Source of the DNA: Lamellibrachia satsuma
Taxonomy: Eukaryota; Annelida; Polychaeta; Sabellida; Siboglinidae
Reading direction: 5' to 3'
DNA: 64,000 nt
NCBI GenBank assembly: GCA_033239005.1
Contig: BSQZ01000035.1
Span: 4,492,501 to 4,556,500, forward strand
The notes beneath the pieces were generated by a model. It was given only the letters and a program-made list of their open reading frames with translations, did not search any database and was not told the origin of the DNA. Each line of letters starts with the position of its first letter. Positions within the stretch are counted from its first letter, which is position 1. Positions 60,276 to 64,000 of the stretch are shown one piece after another. A program made the translations under genes and the position numbers.

Positions 60276-61104
60276 AAGTGATTTACATAAGATATAATCA
60301 TTCGCATAGGCACAGGTTGATAGGAAAAGTGAACAGTTTGCTTGGAAAAGGCAGACAGCAGTAGCAATCACGAACATCATGGTACAGATCGGATGCCAAA
60401 ATGGAAAGTTGGCGAAAATTAGGGGGTATGACAAAAGTATGTGACGGAACAGGTAGCCATTTTAGACTAGAGCGATCATTGGTGATATTTGTGTTGTGGC
60501 CCAGTGCATTAGCAACATTGTATAACAAATTTGGACAGAATAGTTGTATTTTGGTTGTGTCACACCCACTGGAAGCATTGGGTAGATCAGCATTTTCAAA
60601 TATGGCCGCGACTGGCATCTGGTCATGTGATACCCCTTTATGGTGGTGTATCGAAATCAAGCCGTTTGCCTTGTATCTTATCAACTAGAAGTATGAAAGC
60701 ATTCACATAAACAATAAAATTTGACAAACCTGACACATTGGAATTTATCCTAAATCCTGTTAAATGTGAAAAATGTCCAATATTCTTACAAAGTTATGCC
60801 ATGTTTGGTTTAAAATCAAGCAATTATATGAATACTAATTTAAAAATAAACTCATTAGTATATTCAAAGGGACAGTAAGCAGGCTTCATTGGTTCGCAGA
60901 GCTATGTAAATCTAGTGTATGTGATCTATGATTTATCAAGTGTCAAAATCGACCTATAATTAAATTATGTGACTGGTTTTCAGCTAATAATACGTGCAAA
61001 GCATTGTTTAGACATTGCTGTCAAACAAATAATAATGACTTGACAAGCAGGAGTGTTCCATAATGTGTCTACATATACACTGTGCCGCAACTTTATATAA
61101 AATT

Positions 61105-61722
61105 TTACACTTTCTCAACAACAAAAAATTCAATATTTGGGGTAAGACCACAGTTGACCTTCCTGTTTATTGTTTCACACGAATGTTCCATAATGTGTCT
61201 ACATATACACTGTGCCGCAACTTGATATAAAATTTTACACTTTCTCAAACAAAAAAATTCCCTATTTGGGGTAAGACCACAGTTGACCTTCCTGTTTATT
61301 GTTTCACACGAATGTATGGCGTATGAAATTGTAAAATGGGAACTTAATAAATTAATATTATGTGACGTGAGTGCCTTTGAGCAGGAATATTCACAGGTTT
61401 GTTTGTAGAAGCTATTGGCTGTGAAACAGTGCATTTTTTAAAGAGTTTAACTGGTGGAGGGATTTATGGGAATTTTTCTGTTATGGGCCATGTGGGCGCA
61501 TGAATACATGGCTATTTTTGTCAAAATTGATAGGCATCGCACGTCGTGGCGATTTAAAAGAGCTGGAGGTATGTGATTTTGATAAAATTTGGTCAGTATA
61601 TCAATGAGATGATGGCAGTTGCTGTGGAGAATTTTCAGAATTTTTTATGGTCACGTTTTCTTATAATCAGACAAAACGTTTACATGGCCACCAATGCAAT
61701 TCTCAACTGTGGTCTGACTCCT
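61105..61722. mobile_element. MITE, copy 2, with a duplicated left end
   Basis: The left end GGGGTAAGACCACAGTTGAC occurs twice (about 61139 and 61269), 130 bp apart, so the first part is tandemly duplicated. The right end TCAACTGTGGTCTGACTCC is at 61703-61721. Same orientation as copy 1. Confidence 0.85.
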
Positions 61723-62771
61723 CTAACCAGACTGCAGACTGGTAGGGTATTAGTCTGTAGCCCAGGCTGTCTCACTTGAGTCAACATACTGAATTGGTAA
61801 CAACTAGCACAAGTTCTAAGTGGACTTTAACTCAGGGCTTCTGACTTGAAAAGATACTTCCTCTGGAAGATAGGTTTGTGTGGCTTCACTGCATTCAGAA
61901 AGGGAATAGCTCAAACATACACAAAACTTTGTTGATCTCGATGCTTATAAACAATTATTTACGTTAAATTCATATAAATCAGCGATTAAAAAAAATCGGA
62001 AATAAAAAATCACAAATCAATAATTTTTATAAATTTTTTGGAATGATTTAAATCATGATTTAAATCAAACAACTCTGTCCACAGCTCCACATGTCACTGG
62101 TTATGAAATGTGGCATGTTCGACAGATGAAATGCGAGAAATACAAGACTACCTGGGCAGCAAAGCCCGGTCTCGGGTGTGTAAAAATATTTCGGGTTTTA
62201 CAAGTAGAAAGACGGCCCCTTGACCAAGGAAAACTTGGACATGACAAAAGCAATTTGTGAACTCTACAAAAAGGTATACGCAAACAAAGGTTCATACAGG
62301 ATGAGTGGCAAGATGCACTGGGGCCGTTCAATAAATTTCCTGTGAAGATTATTGCAAATAGTTGCCTACATTTTCTTCTGGAAACAGTGAAATATGGACT
62401 ATACAATTTATATGGCTTACGTTTACATCAACCCACCGATGTGCGCAATAGTACTGCCACCTAGCGATCAATGATGTATGACATACAAAAATGTCTCAAA
62501 ACGCGTAATTAGTATAGTAGTACAAAATCTTAATATGTGCCAAAGGCCCAAAGCATGTCTGCATTCAGCACAGATTGTCAATTAATCAATTTGAACTGTT
62601 ATGGATGTATAGATAATACACTGTAAACAAGACTGACAGTACCACTGAAAGGTTTGAATAAACAAATTACATAAAATAAAAAATATGAATTTAGTTTTAT
62701 TTTTTATTTAGAAAAACCAAGAATTTGTCATATCCAAGTTCCAATGTTTTCTGTTGAATTAAGAAGTTCCA

Positions 62772-62772
<1 letters not shown>

Positions 62773-62825
<53 letters not shown>
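62773..62825. repeat. (TA)n microsatellite
   Basis: About 26 TA repeats. Confidence 0.97.
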
Positions 62826-62828
<3 letters not shown>

Positions 62829-62971
62829 TGCTAACTTGCTAAGTCTGTAGGAAATATAACACCATTTCATGGGAATTGGTTGGAATTTCATAATCGATCA
62901 TCAGTTATAATCGTATGGCACCAACCGATAAAATTTTTATTACATAATTGGTTGGGCCTAGTTATTAAAGA

Positions 62972-63002
62972 CTACAATGTCATACATTACAATTTATATG
63001 AA

Positions 63003-63060
<58 letters not shown>

Positions 63061-63092
63061 CTTCATATAAATTGTAATGTATGACACTGTAG
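62972..63092. repeat. 121-bp near-perfect palindrome with a TA core
   Basis: The left arm CTACAATGTCATACATTACA... and the right arm ...TGTAATGTATGACACTGTAG are about 36 bp with one mismatch, on either side of a (TA)n tract that is itself self-complementary. It could be a tiny hairpin MITE whose centre expanded. Confidence 0.9.
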
Positions 63093-63276
63093 TTTTTTAT
63101 TTGACTGTCCTTAAACTTCAATTTTTTTTTTTACATATTTTACAACTTTAAGCACCAGAAATGAAAATGGGGAAACATTTTTCGGGAATATTTTTGGTTA
63201 ATTTGGGAGAAAACGTCATTGGGAGGAACAGTGATTTTCAGTTGCAATATAAACTAAAATAAGACAGAATGAGGGC

Positions 63277-63569
63277 TACCGTAATTTTTCTTGTATAATA
63301 CGTACCCTGACTTTTTGCTCAAATCTGACAGAATTTCTACATTACTATGTATAATATACGCCCCAACTTTGTAGCATCAACCTATTATTTCCACACTTCC
63401 GATATTTTGGATGAAACATGGTTTATACTTAGTGTCCCTTAGCCTGGTGTACCTTTTCCTGATCTGACAAAGAAATTGATTAGCATTGTTACCATGTATA
63501 ATACACACATGGACTTTTAAGTAAAAAATAAAGGAAACAAATTTGTATTATACACGGAAAATTATGTTA
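63277..63569. mobile_element. Tigger-like MITE
   Basis: The ends TACCGTAATTTTTCTTGTAT and ...ATACACGGAAAATTATGTTA are imperfect inverted repeats with TA edges; both contain GTATAATAC or its inverse next to the end. About 293 bp, no coding capacity. Confidence 0.65.
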
Positions 63570-63599
63570 TATGCAGTTAAAAAAACAGCACCTTTTGGG

Positions 63600-64000
63600 G
63601 CTGTCAGGCCAAGTTTTCATTCGTAGTGCAATATGTAGGCCATTCCATAGCTTAACACCTAGCCCTTAGTGCAGTACAAACTTTAATTTTTTTAATTTGT
63701 CCCTTTGCCTTGTGTTGTGCAAACTATCTTCATTAGAATAAAAGAATCTTTGAATGCTATTGGGTAATAGTTTATAGATGTTTTGTATTCAATTAGGTCT
63801 AAAAATTTAATAAATATAAGATTAATAAATAAGATATTTGTATGGTCACGAGCCTTTGCTCCACAAATAATTCTCATAACTCTTTTGTAGAGTGAATAGG
63901 GTCATTAGATTTGTACGATAAGTATTTCTCCATATCTCTGAGCAGTATTCTATGTGGGGCAAGAAAAGTGAGAAGTATAAAGTAATCAATGCCTTTAAAA
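63600..64000 (-). mobile_element. LINE reverse transcriptase C-terminal fragment
   Basis: Minus strand reads LPHIEYCSEIWRNTYRTNLM then VMRIICGAKARDHTNILFIN and IKFLDLIEYKTS, the conserved PHLEYCSEIW and RIICNA.YRDHT blocks near the end of CR1/Rex-type LINE proteins. It runs off the right edge. Confidence 0.7.

Larger units (their letters stand above)
58557..62077. mobile_element. Non-autonomous hAT-like element
   Basis: The left end begins CAGGGTTGAAAAAATGA; the right end, inverted, reads CAGAGTTGTTTGATTTAAAT, the AT-rich style of hAT termini. The flanking 8-mers are TCCGCGGC (58549-58556) and TCCACAGC (62078-62085); the two differences are both CG to CA, as expected from methyl-CpG decay of one 8-bp duplication. 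No transposase is recognised; other repeats lie inside. Confidence 0.6.

Noticed and set aside
57793..64000. N-terminal exon(s) of AP1G
   Set aside because: Searched the minus strand for the conserved start (RELIRTIR, KLLYMHMLGYPAHFGQ-like) and found nothing; it is presumably beyond the window.

Overview
This is a stretch of animal nuclear DNA. It is AT-rich, its genes are split by spliceosomal introns (GT-AG, with one GC-AG), and it is full of transposon remains: CR1-like and RTE-like LINEs, plus Mutator, piggyBac, hAT and pogo/Tigger DNA elements. It also carries long (TA)n runs and minisatellites. The mix suits an invertebrate metazoan; I cannot name the phylum. There is no sign of bacterial genes, operons or CRISPR.

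Two host genes can be read. On the + strand, 6014-8128 holds the last three coding exons of an SDR39U1-type NAD(P)-binding epimerase-family protein; its 5' exons must lie upstream of the window. On the - strand, 57792 down to 10097 holds nearly all of the gamma subunit of the AP-1 clathrin adaptor (AP1G1-like). Twenty exon positions, one of them present as two alternative copies, give 757 codons plus a stop. Only about the first 65-70 residues are missing, beyond the right edge. The two genes converge tail to tail, with about 2 kb between their stop codons.

Layout: 1-1.6 kb, a decayed DNA transposon with a broken Ulp1-like protease ORF; 2.5-3.7 kb, a 63-bp minisatellite; 4.3-5.1 kb, a foldback element; 6.0-8.1 kb, SDR39U1; 9.8-10.0 kb, a 33-bp minisatellite probably in the AP1G 3' UTR; 10.1-57.8 kb, AP1G with transposon-laden introns; 58-64 kb, more elements (hAT, MITEs, LINE end), probably upstream AP1G intron.

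The most interesting signal is inside AP1G. The exon for trunk residues starting [12 protein letters not shown] occurs twice in tandem (26427-26525 and 25984-26082). Both copies are 99 nt, phase 0-0, with intact splice sites; 25 of 33 residues are identical while 15 of those 25 codons differ silently. This looks like an old pair of mutually exclusive exons kept by selection, giving two AP-1 gamma trunk isoforms. The exon just upstream uses a GC donor, and the long intron between them carries a large inverted repeat that could loop most of it out. Nested insertions (piggyBac in CR1 at TTAA; hAT in RTE with a direct repeat) give a readable order of events.
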